Assembly: GCF_024398035.1 (NCBI RefSeq) | Contig: NZ_CP073748.1 | Span: 2,145,520 to 2,209,519 of the forward strand | DNA: 64,000 nt | Reading direction: 5' to 3' | Source: Kordiimonas sp. SCSIO 12603 | GTDB lineage: Bacteria > Pseudomonadota > Alphaproteobacteria > Sphingomonadales > Kordiimonadaceae | In this document: positions 38,264 through 46,519 of the stretch, in pieces | Layout: each line of letters starts with the position of its first letter | Position numbering within the stretch: position 1 is the first letter of the stretch | Program-made: the position numbers and the translations under genes | The notes under the pieces: generated by a model | What the model saw: only the letters and a program-made list of their open reading frames with translations | Told to the model about the DNA's origin: nothing | The model's database searches: none

Positions 38264-39262
38264 ATGTCTGACCAAACAAGTGCAATCGCTGCCATTGGTA
38301 ATACCCCGCTTATCAAGCTCAAATATGCATCAGAGCTAACGGGTTGTACCATTCTTGGTAAGGCGGAGTATGCAAACCCCGGAGGTTCACTAAAAGATCG
38401 CCCTGCGCTGAATATTGTAGAAGAAGCTGAAAAAAAAGGCCTTCTAGAACCAGGTGGTTTGATCGTTGAAGGAACCGCCGGTAATACAGGAATTGGGCTT
38501 TCTGTAGTTGCAAATGCAAAAGGTTACAGAACCCTGATTGTGATGCCTGAAACTCAGTCTCAGGAAAAGATCGATACCCTGCGTGTTATGGGGGCTGAGT
38601 TAAAGCTTGTACCTGCTGCACCTTATTCAAACCCCAATAACTTCCAAAAAGTGGCGAAACGCCTTGCTGAAGAATTGGCTGATTCTGAGCAGCATGGTGT
38701 TATCTGGGCAAACCAGTTTGACAATGTGGCAAACCGCGAAGCGCATATTAAAACAACAGCTCGTGAAATCTGGGCGCAGACTGATGGTAAGGTTGATGGT
38801 TTTATTACTGCTATTGGCTCTGGCGGTTCGCTTGCGGGTACTGGGATTGGCCTCAAGGAATTTAATAAAGATATTCAGATTGGCCTTGCTGACCCTATGG
38901 GCGCGGCGATGTATAGCTACTTTAAAACGGGTGAACTGAAATCAGAAGGTAGTTCTATTACAGAAGGTATCGGGCAGGGCCGTATTACGGCTAATGTGGA
39001 TGGAGCACCAGTTGATCATGCCTTCCAAATTCCTGATGATGAAGCCCTTCCGATTGCTTTTGATCTTTTGAAGAAAGAGGGCCTGTGTGTTGGATCTTCG
39101 TCTGGCATCAATGTGGCTGGCGCTATTAAGCTCGCACGTGAGATGGGCCCAGGTCATACGATTGTAACGCTTCTTTGTGATAGCGGTCTTCGATATCAGT
39201 CAAAAATGTTTAACCCTGAGTTCTTGCGTAGTAAGAATTTACCTGTTCCGGGATGGTTATAA
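38264..39262 (+). CDS. Cysteine synthase (O-acetylserine sulfhydrylase family)
   Basis: PLP-dependent beta-substitution: O-acetylserine plus sulfide gives cysteine. 332 residues. PLP lysine K44 in NPGGSLKDRPAL, TAGNTGIGLSV for the substrate loop, and GSGGSLAGTGIGLKE for phosphate binding. ATG 38264 is favoured because GGAG lies 7 bases upstream; a GTG at 38246 precedes that ribosome site. The length and GSLKDR motif fit CysK/CysM-like enzymes. Single-gene unit by spacing. Confidence 0.92.
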   Translation: MSDQTSAIAAIGNTPLIKLKYASELTGCTILGKAEYANPGGSLKDRPALNIVEEAEKKGLLEPGGLIVEGTAGNTGIGLSVVANAKGYRTLIVMPETQSQEKIDTLRVMGAELKLVPAAPYSNPNNFQKVAKRLAEELADSEQHGVIWANQFDNVANREAHIKTTAREIWAQTDGKVDGFITAIGSGGSLAGTGIGLKEFNKDIQIGLADPMGAAMYSYFKTGELKSEGSSITEGIGQGRITANVDGAPVDHAFQIPDDEALPIAFDLLKKEGLCVGSSSGINVAGAIKLAREMGPGHTIVTLLCDSGLRYQSKMFNPEFLRSKNLPVPGWL

Positions 39263-39357
39263 GTAAAATTTCCTATAACTAATTGCAGATTTACATTTCA
39301 TTTCCTTCGTGAATAGTTATTGTATAACGCTTTCATGTATTCATTGAGGGAAATGAA

Positions 39358-39777
39358 ATGCAGCATTTATTTGATTTAGAGACTTATTCTAGTCGTCTGC
39401 GTTTAATCGGCTTTATCGCTATTGCTATCAGTATTGTTGCTTGGTGGAGTGATCTTTCAGGTGCTGTTTATGTGTGTCCATACTGCCGCACGCAGCGAAC
39501 TGTTATTGGTCTTTTAGGAATTTTGCTGATTATGCCGAACCCACGGCACTGGATACTCAGATATATTGGTGCTGTTGTTGGTTTCCTGGGGGCAGTGGTT
39601 GCTTCTATGCAGCACTTTAACGGCTGGAAGAAGGTATCCGCGGGAACGTTTGAGTTTAACGAACGTATCTATATTGATTCCTTCCTGCTATCAGGGTGCG
39701 CACTTTTCATCATCACAGCGCTTGTTTGTCTGCTGTATTCAAAAGAGCCTGTTAAAATAGAAGAAACTGAAGACTAA
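39358..39777 (+). CDS. DsbB-like membrane protein with a single CxxC
   Basis: 139 residues with four predicted membrane helices (about 13-30, 47-60, 66-85, 108-127). The motif VCPYCRTQR (C40, C43) sits between helices 1 and 2, where DsbB has its quinone-linked CxxC followed by an arginine. The second periplasmic loop is short and lacks the second cysteine pair of DsbB; remaining cysteines C114 and C124 are in the last helix. It may be a reduced disulfide/quinone oxidoreductase, but that is inference. AGGGAAA precedes the ATG. The stop overlaps the convergent Lrp gene by four bases. Confidence 0.7.
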   Translation: MQHLFDLETYSSRLRLIGFIAIAISIVAWWSDLSGAVYVCPYCRTQRTVIGLLGILLIMPNPRHWILRYIGAVVGFLGAVVASMQHFNGWKKVSAGTFEFNERIYIDSFLLSGCALFIITALVCLLYSKEPVKIEETED

Positions 39778-40241
39778 CTTTTCTGGAGCGGTAGCCTTGT
39801 GCGCTTAAGCACTGTGCGCAAGGCAAAGCTTGAATGAACCCGAGCAACACCGGGTAGCCGTGTAAGAATATTGTGGACGCGCTCATAATCAGGCGCGTCT
39901 TTGACCACCACGCGGATCATATAGTCTACATCGCCGCCCATCAGATAGCATTCCATTACTTCTGGTACATCTTTCACAGCTTCTTCGAACGCGTTTAAGC
40001 GCTCTTCCTGCTGTTTTTCCAGTGATACCCGAACAAATACTGTGCCTGGTAGGCCGATGGCCTTTGCATCCAGGTGTGCAGCATAGTGGGTTACTACACC
40101 TTTTTCGTGAAGGTTTTTAACGCGCCTCAAACAGGCAGATTCAGAAAGGCCAACAATTTCTGCCAGCTCAACATTTGAGAGTTTTCCTTGCTTTTGGAGT
40201 GTGTCCAAAATCGCATGATCAATCTTATCTAGTTTTATCAT
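39774..40241 (-). CDS. Lrp/AsnC-family transcriptional regulator
   Basis: 155 residues. N-terminal helix-turn-helix (KLSNVELAEIVGLSESACLRRVKNL near 18-42) and C-terminal RAM ligand-binding domain (from about 65, including VMECYLMGGDVDYMIRVV). Divergent from alanine dehydrogenase, the same arrangement as the AldR/ald pairs, so it probably controls ald in response to alanine or another amino acid. Confidence 0.92.
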   Translation of the reverse strand: MIKLDKIDHAILDTLQKQGKLSNVELAEIVGLSESACLRRVKNLHEKGVVTHYAAHLDAKAIGLPGTVFVRVSLEKQQEERLNAFEEAVKDVPEVMECYLMGGDVDYMIRVVVKDAPDYERVHNILTRLPGVARVHSSFALRTVLKRTRLPLQKS

Positions 40242-40281
40242 TGGTGAAATCTTGCGTATAGGTTCGGTTTATTCGTAATAT

Positions 40282-40319
40282 CTTGCAAAATTTTAATAAA
40301 TTGTGATTGCCTTTGCAAG
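40282..40319. promoter_or_regulatory. Candidate Lrp-type operator in the lrp-ald intergenic region
   Basis: Inverted arms cttgcaaa (40282-40289) and tttgcaag (40312-40319) flank a very AT-rich core (aattttaataaatt). Additional TTGC-containing words are scattered in the 165-base gap. Position between a divergent Lrp regulator and ald makes it a good operator candidate; binding is untested. Confidence 0.45.
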
Positions 40320-40406
40320 GACATTGCGAGGCTTTTTCTATAAGTTTGCATCACGAATTCAAGCGGGAAGCTTAGTCAGTTAAATTGAGTAATTTGGAGG
40401 TGGGTA

Positions 40407-41525
40407 ATGCTAGTTGGCGTTCCTAAGGAAATTAAAAACCGTGAATACCGTGTAGGTCTAACACCAGCATCTGTACGTGAGCTTATTATGAACGGTCATG
40501 AAGTGATTGTTCAGCATAATGCAGGTTTTGAAATTGGCTTCAGTAATGAAATGTATGAAGCTGTTGGTGCAACAATCATCGAAACGGCGGAGGAAATTTT
40601 CGCAAAAGCTGACATGATTGTAAAAGTAAAAGAGCCTCAGCCTGTTGAGTGCGAAATGCTTCGCCCAGGCCAGATTCTTTATACATACCTTCACCTGGCT
40701 CCAGACCCAGTTCAAACACAAGGCCTAATCAAATCAGGCGCGATTGCGATCGCTTACGAGACTGTAACTGATGATTTTGGTGGCCTGCCACTGCTTGCGC
40801 CAATGTCAGAAGTTGCTGGCCGTATGTCTATCCAGGCTGGTGCACATGCTCTTGAAATGAGCCAAGGCGGCCGTGGTATGCTTCTTGGTGGTGTACCTGG
40901 TGTTGCTCCTGCGAAAGTTGCGATTATTGGAGGTGGCGTTGTTGGTACAAACGCCGCTCGCATGGCTGTTGGTATGGGCGCTGATGTAACAATTCTGGAT
41001 CGTTCAATCCGCCGTATGCAGCAGCTTGATGATATCTTTAAAGGCTCTGTGAAAACTGTTTATTCAACACAGGATGCTGTTGAAGAGGCGGTTCTTACAT
41101 CTGACCTTACAGTTGGTGCGGTTCTTATTCCGGGTGCTGCTGCACCGAAGCTTGTGACGCGCGAAATGATCTCTCGTATGCCTCGCGGTAGCGTGCTGGT
41201 TGACGTAGCGATTGACCAAGGTGGTTGTTTCGAAACATCAAAAGCGACAACACATGAAGAGCCAACATATAATGTTGACGGTGTGGTGCATTACTGTGTG
41301 GCTAACATGCCGGGCGGTGTGGCACGTACATCTACGCTGGCACTTAATAACGCAACACTTCCGCATGCCGTAGCCATTGCTAACAAAGGCTGGAAACAGG
41401 CACTTAAAGACGACAAACACCTTCTAGAAGGTCTAAATGTTTGTGAAGGTAAGATCACATATGAAGCTGTTGCTCGTGATCAGAACCTTGATTATGTGCC
41501 TGCACTAGAAGTTATTGGCGCGTAA
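40407..41525 (+). CDS. ald: Alanine dehydrogenase
   Basis: NAD-dependent interconversion of L-alanine with pyruvate and ammonium. 372 residues, normal length. Starts [17 protein letters not shown], with catalytic lysine in VKVKEPQP, histidine in YTYLHLAPD, and NAD motif [12 protein letters not shown] near 174. GGAGGTG precedes the ATG. Divergent Lrp-family gene upstream and an asparaginase gene 24 bases downstream suggest a small amino-acid catabolic operon. Confidence 0.96.
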   Translation: MLVGVPKEIKNREYRVGLTPASVRELIMNGHEVIVQHNAGFEIGFSNEMYEAVGATIIETAEEIFAKADMIVKVKEPQPVECEMLRPGQILYTYLHLAPDPVQTQGLIKSGAIAIAYETVTDDFGGLPLLAPMSEVAGRMSIQAGAHALEMSQGGRGMLLGGVPGVAPAKVAIIGGGVVGTNAARMAVGMGADVTILDRSIRRMQQLDDIFKGSVKTVYSTQDAVEEAVLTSDLTVGAVLIPGAAAPKLVTREMISRMPRGSVLVDVAIDQGGCFETSKATTHEEPTYNVDGVVHYCVANMPGGVARTSTLALNNATLPHAVAIANKGWKQALKDDKHLLEGLNVCEGKITYEAVARDQNLDYVPALEVIGA

Positions 41526-41549
41526 CGGAAAATAAGCTACAAGGGCGGC

Positions 41550-42518
41550 ATGGAAAAGATGCCGCTCATACAAATTTTCGCCCTTGGCGGAACAATCGCC
41601 ATGACCCCGGGAACCGCCGGGGTTGTGCCTTCACTTGATGCAAAATCCCTCGTGGATGCAGTGCCTTCTCTCACTGATATTGCAGAAATCCAAGCCGAAA
41701 CTCTGGCTGCTGTTGGCAGTGCCAACCTGAGTTTTCAACGGATATATGATGTGTGCAGGCGCGCTGAAGCCGCTGACTGTGACGGTGTGGTTATTACGCA
41801 AGGTACAGACACGCTCGAAGAGACGTCTTTTCTCGCAAGCTTACTTTATAAGGGTGATAAGCCGCTTATGTTCACAGGCGCTATGCGTACACCAAATCAA
41901 CCTGGCGCTGATGGGCCTTCTAATCTCTATAATGCGGTGCTGGCGGCTGCCAGCGGTGAAGTGAACGGTGTTTCACTTTTGATGAATACGGAACTTCATG
42001 ATCCTGCGCTTGTAGCAAAAGAGCATACGGCAGAGGTTTCGGCTTTTGTTTCCCGCGGCTTTGGCCCTGTAGCCCGTATAATTGAAGGCGAGGTTCGCAC
42101 GTTACGGGTGGTTGAACCAATCGCGGATATTGAATTTTGTGAACCAGAATCAGTGGCGTTAGTGAGTGCTGTACTGGATTTGGAGCCTGTTTTCATCGAA
42201 AAGGCGCCTGATCTTGGTTTTAAGGGAATGGTAATTGAAGCTTTTGGAGCAGGGCATCTGTCTGAAGCTTGGGCTGATGCCGCGGCAGAATTGGCACGCG
42301 AAATGCCGGTAGTGCTCTCGACACGGATCACTGAAGGACCTGTTCTTGAAAACTCATACGGTTATAAAGGCGCAGAAATCGATTTGCTTAACAGAGGGCT
42401 TTTGCCTTCTGGATACCTAAAAGGCCGTAAGGCCCGTATCCTTTTATCTTTGCTGCTTGCGGAAAATGCAGGAACTGCAAAAGCACGCTTTATTGAGGCG
42501 GTAAGGAAGCTTGGCTAA
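41550..42518 (+). CDS. L-asparaginase (type I/II family)
   Basis: 322 residues, cytoplasmic by lack of signal peptide. First catalytic threonine in ALGGTIAMTPG near residue 13, second in VITQGTDTLEET near 86; GAMRTPNQPGADGPSNLY is a family signature. It releases ammonium from asparagine to give aspartate. A second ATG at 41559 is possible, but 41550 has the better upstream AAGGGCGG. Probably co-transcribed with ald; the combination would feed ammonium and C3/C4 acids into central metabolism. Confidence 0.9.
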   Translation: MEKMPLIQIFALGGTIAMTPGTAGVVPSLDAKSLVDAVPSLTDIAEIQAETLAAVGSANLSFQRIYDVCRRAEAADCDGVVITQGTDTLEETSFLASLLYKGDKPLMFTGAMRTPNQPGADGPSNLYNAVLAAASGEVNGVSLLMNTELHDPALVAKEHTAEVSAFVSRGFGPVARIIEGEVRTLRVVEPIADIEFCEPESVALVSAVLDLEPVFIEKAPDLGFKGMVIEAFGAGHLSEAWADAAAELAREMPVVLSTRITEGPVLENSYGYKGAEIDLLNRGLLPSGYLKGRKARILLSLLLAENAGTAKARFIEAVRKLG

Positions 42519-42526
42519 GCTTCCTT
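42503..42526 (+). terminator. Terminator hairpin overlapping the asparaginase stop codon
   Basis: Perfect 10-base stem aaggaagctt / aagcttcctt with a GGCT loop; the stop codon starts in the loop. A CTTCTACGTTTT tract follows on the plus strand. It separates the gene from the convergent marR-like gene. Confidence 0.65.
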
Positions 42527-42529
42527 CTT

Positions 42530-42982
42530 CTACGTTTTGAGCTGGATTGCTTCAAGTTTCATTAGGAGTGAATTTAAGGTGTTAAATTCATTATCCGATA
42601 GCTTTTCGATGATGTCCGCTTCGTAATTAAGGGCGATCGGAACAACTTGCTTGTAAATCTCGATGCCCGAGTCTGATAGCGTTAGCACCGAACGGCGCTT
42701 GTCTTCCGGTGAAAATTTACGTTCCAAGCGCCCTGCATCAATAAGTTTATTCACAGCCCGCGATACAGCTACTTTATCCATTGCAGTTCGGTCAGCGACC
42801 TGTCCGGCAGATAATTCAGGTTCTTCGCCGACAACAGCCATAACGCGCCATTCTGGAAGGCTTAATTGGAAGCGTTCTTCATATTGAGCGGCAATTCCCT
42901 GGCTTATTCGGTTCGATAAAACCGACAAACGGTAAGGTAGAAATTCGCCCAGATATAACGCACCATTTTGCTTTTTTTCCAT
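42530..42982 (-). CDS. MarR-family transcriptional regulator
   Basis: 150 residues from ATG 42982 (GAGG five bases upstream; a TTG at 43006 would extend by eight). Winged helix spans SLPEWRVMAVVGEEPELSAGQV through the wing at KFSPEDKRRSVLTLS; DRTAMDKVAVSRAVNKLIDAG is the recognition region. Divergent from hppD, so it likely represses the tyrosine/phenylalanine degradation operon, as MarR-type HmgR-like regulators do in other bacteria. Effector inferred to be an aromatic intermediate. Confidence 0.88.
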   Translation of the reverse strand: MEKKQNGALYLGEFLPYRLSVLSNRISQGIAAQYEERFQLSLPEWRVMAVVGEEPELSAGQVADRTAMDKVAVSRAVNKLIDAGRLERKFSPEDKRRSVLTLSDSGIEIYKQVVPIALNYEADIIEKLSDNEFNTLNSLLMKLEAIQLKT

Positions 42983-43005
42983 TACGGCCTCATGCTGTTC
43001 TTGCA

Positions 43006-43027
43006 ATTAGTTTCGTTTGTAACTAAT
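43006..43027. promoter_or_regulatory. Candidate MarR operator
   Basis: ATTAGTT (43006-43012) and AACTAAT (43021-43027) form a perfect 7-base inverted repeat with an 8-base spacer, immediately upstream of the marR-like gene and about 80 bases before hppD. The TAGTTnnnnAACTA shape is common for MarR-family sites. Confidence 0.55.
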
Positions 43028-43107
43028 ATGATCGCAACTTAATTCAAAGGTGTTTTTAACCAAACACCGAATCCCTTTCTACATGCCACTGGAGGAGTTG
43101 TGGAGTC

Positions 43108-44196
43108 ATGTCAGATCTTTTTGAAAATCCAATGGGCCTATGCGGATTTGAATTCGTAGAATTTACAGCACCAGAAAAGGGCATTATTGAGCCGCTTTTC
43201 GAAGCAATGGGCTTCACAAAGGTTGCGAACCACCGTTCGAAGGACGCTTCACTTTGGCGTCAGGGCGGTATTAACTTTATCACAAACTATGAGCCTAAGA
43301 GCCCTGCACACTATTATGCGGAAGAGCACGGCCCATCAGCGTGTGGTATGGCCTTCCGCGTTAAAGACGCGCACTTTGCTTATAACAAACTTCTTGAACT
43401 TGGTGCTCAACCAGTTGAAGTGCCTACAGGGCCAATGGAGCTTCGTCTACCTGCGATTAAGGGTATTGGTGGTGCGCCACTTTATCTGGTTGATCGTTTT
43501 GAAGAAGGTCAGACAATTTATGATATCGATTTTGAGTGGATTGAGGGCGTTGACCGTAACCCAGTTGGTTGTGGCTTCAATGTAATTGACCACCTAACAC
43601 ATAATGTGTACCGCGGCCGTATGGCTTATTGGGCTGATTTCTATGAGAAGCTGTTTAACTTCAAAGAAATCCGCTACTTCGATATTAAAGGCGAATATAC
43701 AGGTCTTGTTTCCAAGGCTATGACAGCGCCTGACGGTAAAATCCGTATTCCGCTGAATGAAGAAGCAGCTGGTGGTAGCGGTCAGATCGAAGAATTCCTG
43801 ATGGCATACAACGGCGAAGGCATTCAGCATATCGCATTCTCATGTGATAACCTGATTGAATGTTGGGATCGCTTGAAAGCTAACGGCGTTAAGTTTATGA
43901 CAGCGCCTCCAACAACTTATTATGAGATGCTTGAAGAGCGCCTTCCAGGTCACGGTGAGCCGACGGATGAACTACAGGCTCGTGGTATCTTGCTTGATGG
44001 TACAACAGAAGGTGGTGAGCCTCGTCTACTCTTGCAGATTTTCTCTGAGACAGTACTTGGCCCTGTATTCTTCGAGTTTATTCAGCGTAAAGAAGATGAT
44101 GGCTTCGGCGAAGGTAACTTTAAAGCGCTGTTCGAATCTATTGAGCGTGATCAGATTGCGCGCGGTGTTCTAGATACAGGTAACGCTGCTGAGTAA
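43108..44196 (+). CDS. hppD: 4-hydroxyphenylpyruvate dioxygenase
   Basis: Fe(II) enzyme converting 4-hydroxyphenylpyruvate to homogentisate. 362 residues. Iron ligands H162 ([12 protein letters not shown]), H241 (GIQHIAFSC) and E323 (FFEFIQRK) align with those of the Pseudomonas enzyme. GGAGGAG precedes the ATG by about a dozen bases. First gene of the aromatic amino-acid operon, with a divergent MarR regulator; a terminator hairpin follows, so downstream genes may depend on read-through or a further promoter. Confidence 0.97.
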   Translation: MSDLFENPMGLCGFEFVEFTAPEKGIIEPLFEAMGFTKVANHRSKDASLWRQGGINFITNYEPKSPAHYYAEEHGPSACGMAFRVKDAHFAYNKLLELGAQPVEVPTGPMELRLPAIKGIGGAPLYLVDRFEEGQTIYDIDFEWIEGVDRNPVGCGFNVIDHLTHNVYRGRMAYWADFYEKLFNFKEIRYFDIKGEYTGLVSKAMTAPDGKIRIPLNEEAAGGSGQIEEFLMAYNGEGIQHIAFSCDNLIECWDRLKANGVKFMTAPPTTYYEMLEERLPGHGEPTDELQARGILLDGTTEGGEPRLLLQIFSETVLGPVFFEFIQRKEDDGFGEGNFKALFESIERDQIARGVLDTGNAAE

Positions 44197-44203
44197 TTAG
44201 TTC

Positions 44204-44227
44204 ACCCCGGAGCTTAGGCGCCGGGGT
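44204..44227 (+). terminator. Terminator hairpin after hppD
   Basis: GC-rich 7-base stem accccgg / ccggggt with a 10-base loop followed by TTCTTG. It may attenuate rather than stop transcription, because the pathway genes continue in the same direction 24 bases later. Confidence 0.6.
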
Positions 44228-44250
44228 TTCTTGTTTGAAAGGGCCTCAAA

Positions 44251-44799
44251 ATGAAACTGCAAGGTATTCACCACGTTGCTTACCGCTGTAAGGACGCAAA
44301 AGAGACAGTTGAATTTTACCAAAAGCATATGAATATGGATTTCCAGCTGGCGATTGCGGAAGACCATGTGCCTTCAACCGGCGCTTATGATCCATATATG
44401 CATTTGTTCCTTGATGCTGGTAACGGCAATGTACTTGCGTTCTTCGAGCTACCGGAACAGCCTGAGATGGGCCGTGACGGTAACACACCAGAATGGGTGC
44501 AGCATATTGCATTTCAGGTGGAAGATATGGATGCGCTTCTTGCGGCTAAAGAAAGCCTTGAGGCAGCTGGCATTGATGTTTTGGGGCCTACGGACCATAC
44601 GATTTTCAAATCTATTTACTTCTTCGATCCAAACGGCCACAGGCTGGAACTCGCAGCCAACACGGCACAGCCGGGTATGCACAAAGAATTGAAACGAGTT
44701 GCACCCGAAATGCTGGAAGAATGGTCTAGAACAAAAAAAGCACCAAACCATGCCGATTGGGTTCATGGACGCGGTGAGTTCAAGCCACACGAAGAATAA
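44251..44799 (+). CDS. VOC-family (glyoxalase/extradiol dioxygenase fold) protein
   Basis: 182 residues with two beta-alpha-beta-beta-beta modules. Potential metal ligands: H7/H8 in GIHHVAYRC, E in VLAFFELP, H in WVQHIAFQV and E in HRLELAAN, so the metal site looks intact. The C-terminal 40 residues are an extension (EEWSRTKKAPNHADWVHG). Relatives include lyases, isomerases and extradiol dioxygenases. Its place between hppD and the fumarylacetoacetate hydrolase gene implies a role in the homogentisate route, but the reaction is unknown. Confidence 0.85.
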   Translation: MKLQGIHHVAYRCKDAKETVEFYQKHMNMDFQLAIAEDHVPSTGAYDPYMHLFLDAGNGNVLAFFELPEQPEMGRDGNTPEWVQHIAFQVEDMDALLAAKESLEAAGIDVLGPTDHTIFKSIYFFDPNGHRLELAANTAQPGMHKELKRVAPEMLEEWSRTKKAPNHADWVHGRGEFKPHEE

Positions 44800-44835
44800 G
44801 CTGTTTGATAAAAAGAATTCTAAGGGAAGATACCA

Positions 44836-45843
44836 ATGAAATTAGCTTCACTTAATGAAGGCCGCGACGGCAAACTGGTTGTTGTATCCCGCGACCTGAA
44901 ACGCATGACATCTGCGGCAGAAGTTGCGCCAACAATGCAGGCTGCGATTGATGATTGGGATGCGGTATTACCGCGTCTTCGTGGTTTATACGAAAGCCTG
45001 AATTCAGGTGCGATTGAAGGCGAGGCATTCCGTGAGGAAGATTGTGCATCGCCACTGCCACGCGCTTACCAGTGGGCTGATGGTTCCGCATATGTGAACC
45101 ATGTTGAACTTGTTCGCAAAGCACGCAATGCTGAAATGCCTGAGACATTCTGGACAGACCCTCTGATGTATCAGGGTGGTTCCGATACATTCCTTGGCCC
45201 GCGTGAAGATATCGTATTCCCAACGACAGATGGTTGGGGCGTTGATTTTGAAGCAGAAATTGCTGTTATCACGAATGATGTACCGCTTGGCGTGAGCCAT
45301 GAAGATGCAGGGTCGCACATTAAGCTTTTGATGCTGGTGAATGATGTATCCCTTCGTGGTCTTATCCCAGGTGAACTTGCAAAAGGTTTTGGTTTCTTCC
45401 AGTCAAAGCCATCAAGCGCGTTCAGCCCGGTGTGTATCACTCCCGATGAATTAGGTGATGCTTGGACAGATAACAAAGTGCACCTGCCGCTTGTTTCTCA
45501 CCTGAATGGCGACATGTTCGGTAAACCTGAAGCTGGTGTAGACATGACATTCGATTTCGCGAAGCTTGTTTCACACGCTGCGAAAACACGCCCGCTGGGT
45601 GCCGGTGCTGTTGTTGGTTCTGGTACAGTTTCCAACAAGCTTGATGGTGGCCCAGGTAAACCAGTTTCAGAAGGTGGTGTTGGATATAGCTGTATTGCGG
45701 AAATCCGTATGATCGAAACAATCATGAACGGCTCACCAAGCACAAACTTTATGTCTTTCGGTGATAAAGTTCGCATCGAAATGTTTGATAAAGACGGCGC
45801 ATCTATCTTTGGTGCTATTGAGCAAACTGTGGTGAAAGGCTAA
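44836..45843 (+). CDS. Fumarylacetoacetate hydrolase family protein
   Basis: 335 residues, FAH fold. Metal site acidic cluster in GWGVDFEAEIAVI with a third acidic residue in VNDVSLRGL, and C-terminal GAGAVVGSGTVSN typical of the family. Between hppD and maiA it should be the fumarylacetoacetase that yields fumarate and acetoacetate. It belongs to the shorter FAH-family type and not to the roughly 420-residue eukaryote-like FahA. AAGGGAAG precedes the ATG. Confidence 0.88.
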   Translation: MKLASLNEGRDGKLVVVSRDLKRMTSAAEVAPTMQAAIDDWDAVLPRLRGLYESLNSGAIEGEAFREEDCASPLPRAYQWADGSAYVNHVELVRKARNAEMPETFWTDPLMYQGGSDTFLGPREDIVFPTTDGWGVDFEAEIAVITNDVPLGVSHEDAGSHIKLLMLVNDVSLRGLIPGELAKGFGFFQSKPSSAFSPVCITPDELGDAWTDNKVHLPLVSHLNGDMFGKPEAGVDMTFDFAKLVSHAAKTRPLGAGAVVGSGTVSNKLDGGPGKPVSEGGVGYSCIAEIRMIETIMNGSPSTNFMSFGDKVRIEMFDKDGASIFGAIEQTVVKG

Positions 45844-45848
45844 GCCAC

Positions 45849-46499
45849 ATGCGCAAGCTATATGGATATTTCAGATCGTCTGCTGCTTACCGGGTTCGCA
45901 TTGCACTTAACCTCAAGGGGCTTAAGTATGAGCATGCGAGCATCAACCTCAAACCGGGTGTAAGTGAGCACCAATCAGACGATTATAAAGCAATGAACCC
46001 GCAGGGGCGGGTGCCTTACTTTGTTGATGGTGATATGGGGCTTTCCCAGTCACCAGCTATTCTGGAATATCTTGAGGAGGCATACGACAGTGTGCCTCTG
46101 CTGCCCGCGGACAAAGAAGGGCGTGCCCGTGTACGCCAAATCGCAAGCCTGATTGGCTGTGATATTCATCCGCTCAATAACCTTTCTGTGCTGATGCGCA
46201 TCAAGGGGCAGTTGGGAGCCGATGAAGAAGCAGCGAATTTATGGTATCATCACTGGATCATTGAAGGCTTTACAGCGCTTGAAAAAATGCTTTCTGAGAG
46301 CGAGCAAACAGGCAAGTTCTGTTTTGGAGATACACCAACGCTCGCAGATGTGTATCTGATACCGCAAATCTGGAATGCACGCCGGTTTAACACCCCGCTT
46401 GAAGCATTCCCGACACTTACTCGTATTGAAGCAGCCTGTAATGAACTTAAAGCTTTCATTGATGCTGCACCAGAAAATCAACCGGACACACCGAAGTAA
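45849..46499 (+). CDS. maiA: Maleylacetoacetate isomerase
   Basis: Zeta-class glutathione transferase of 216 residues. N-terminal thioredoxin-like domain with the active site YFRSSAAYRVRIALNLKG (double serine, residues 10-11), then the helical domain with ADVYLIPQIWNARRF. Isomerises maleylacetoacetate to fumarylacetoacetate with glutathione. It lies 5 bases after the hydrolase gene. No good Shine-Dalgarno, which fits translational coupling. Confidence 0.95.
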   Translation: MRKLYGYFRSSAAYRVRIALNLKGLKYEHASINLKPGVSEHQSDDYKAMNPQGRVPYFVDGDMGLSQSPAILEYLEEAYDSVPLLPADKEGRARVRQIASLIGCDIHPLNNLSVLMRIKGQLGADEEAANLWYHHWIIEGFTALEKMLSESEQTGKFCFGDTPTLADVYLIPQIWNARRFNTPLEAFPTLTRIEAACNELKAFIDAAPENQPDTPK

Positions 46500-46519
46500 C
46501 AGTTAGACGGAGTGAAGAC

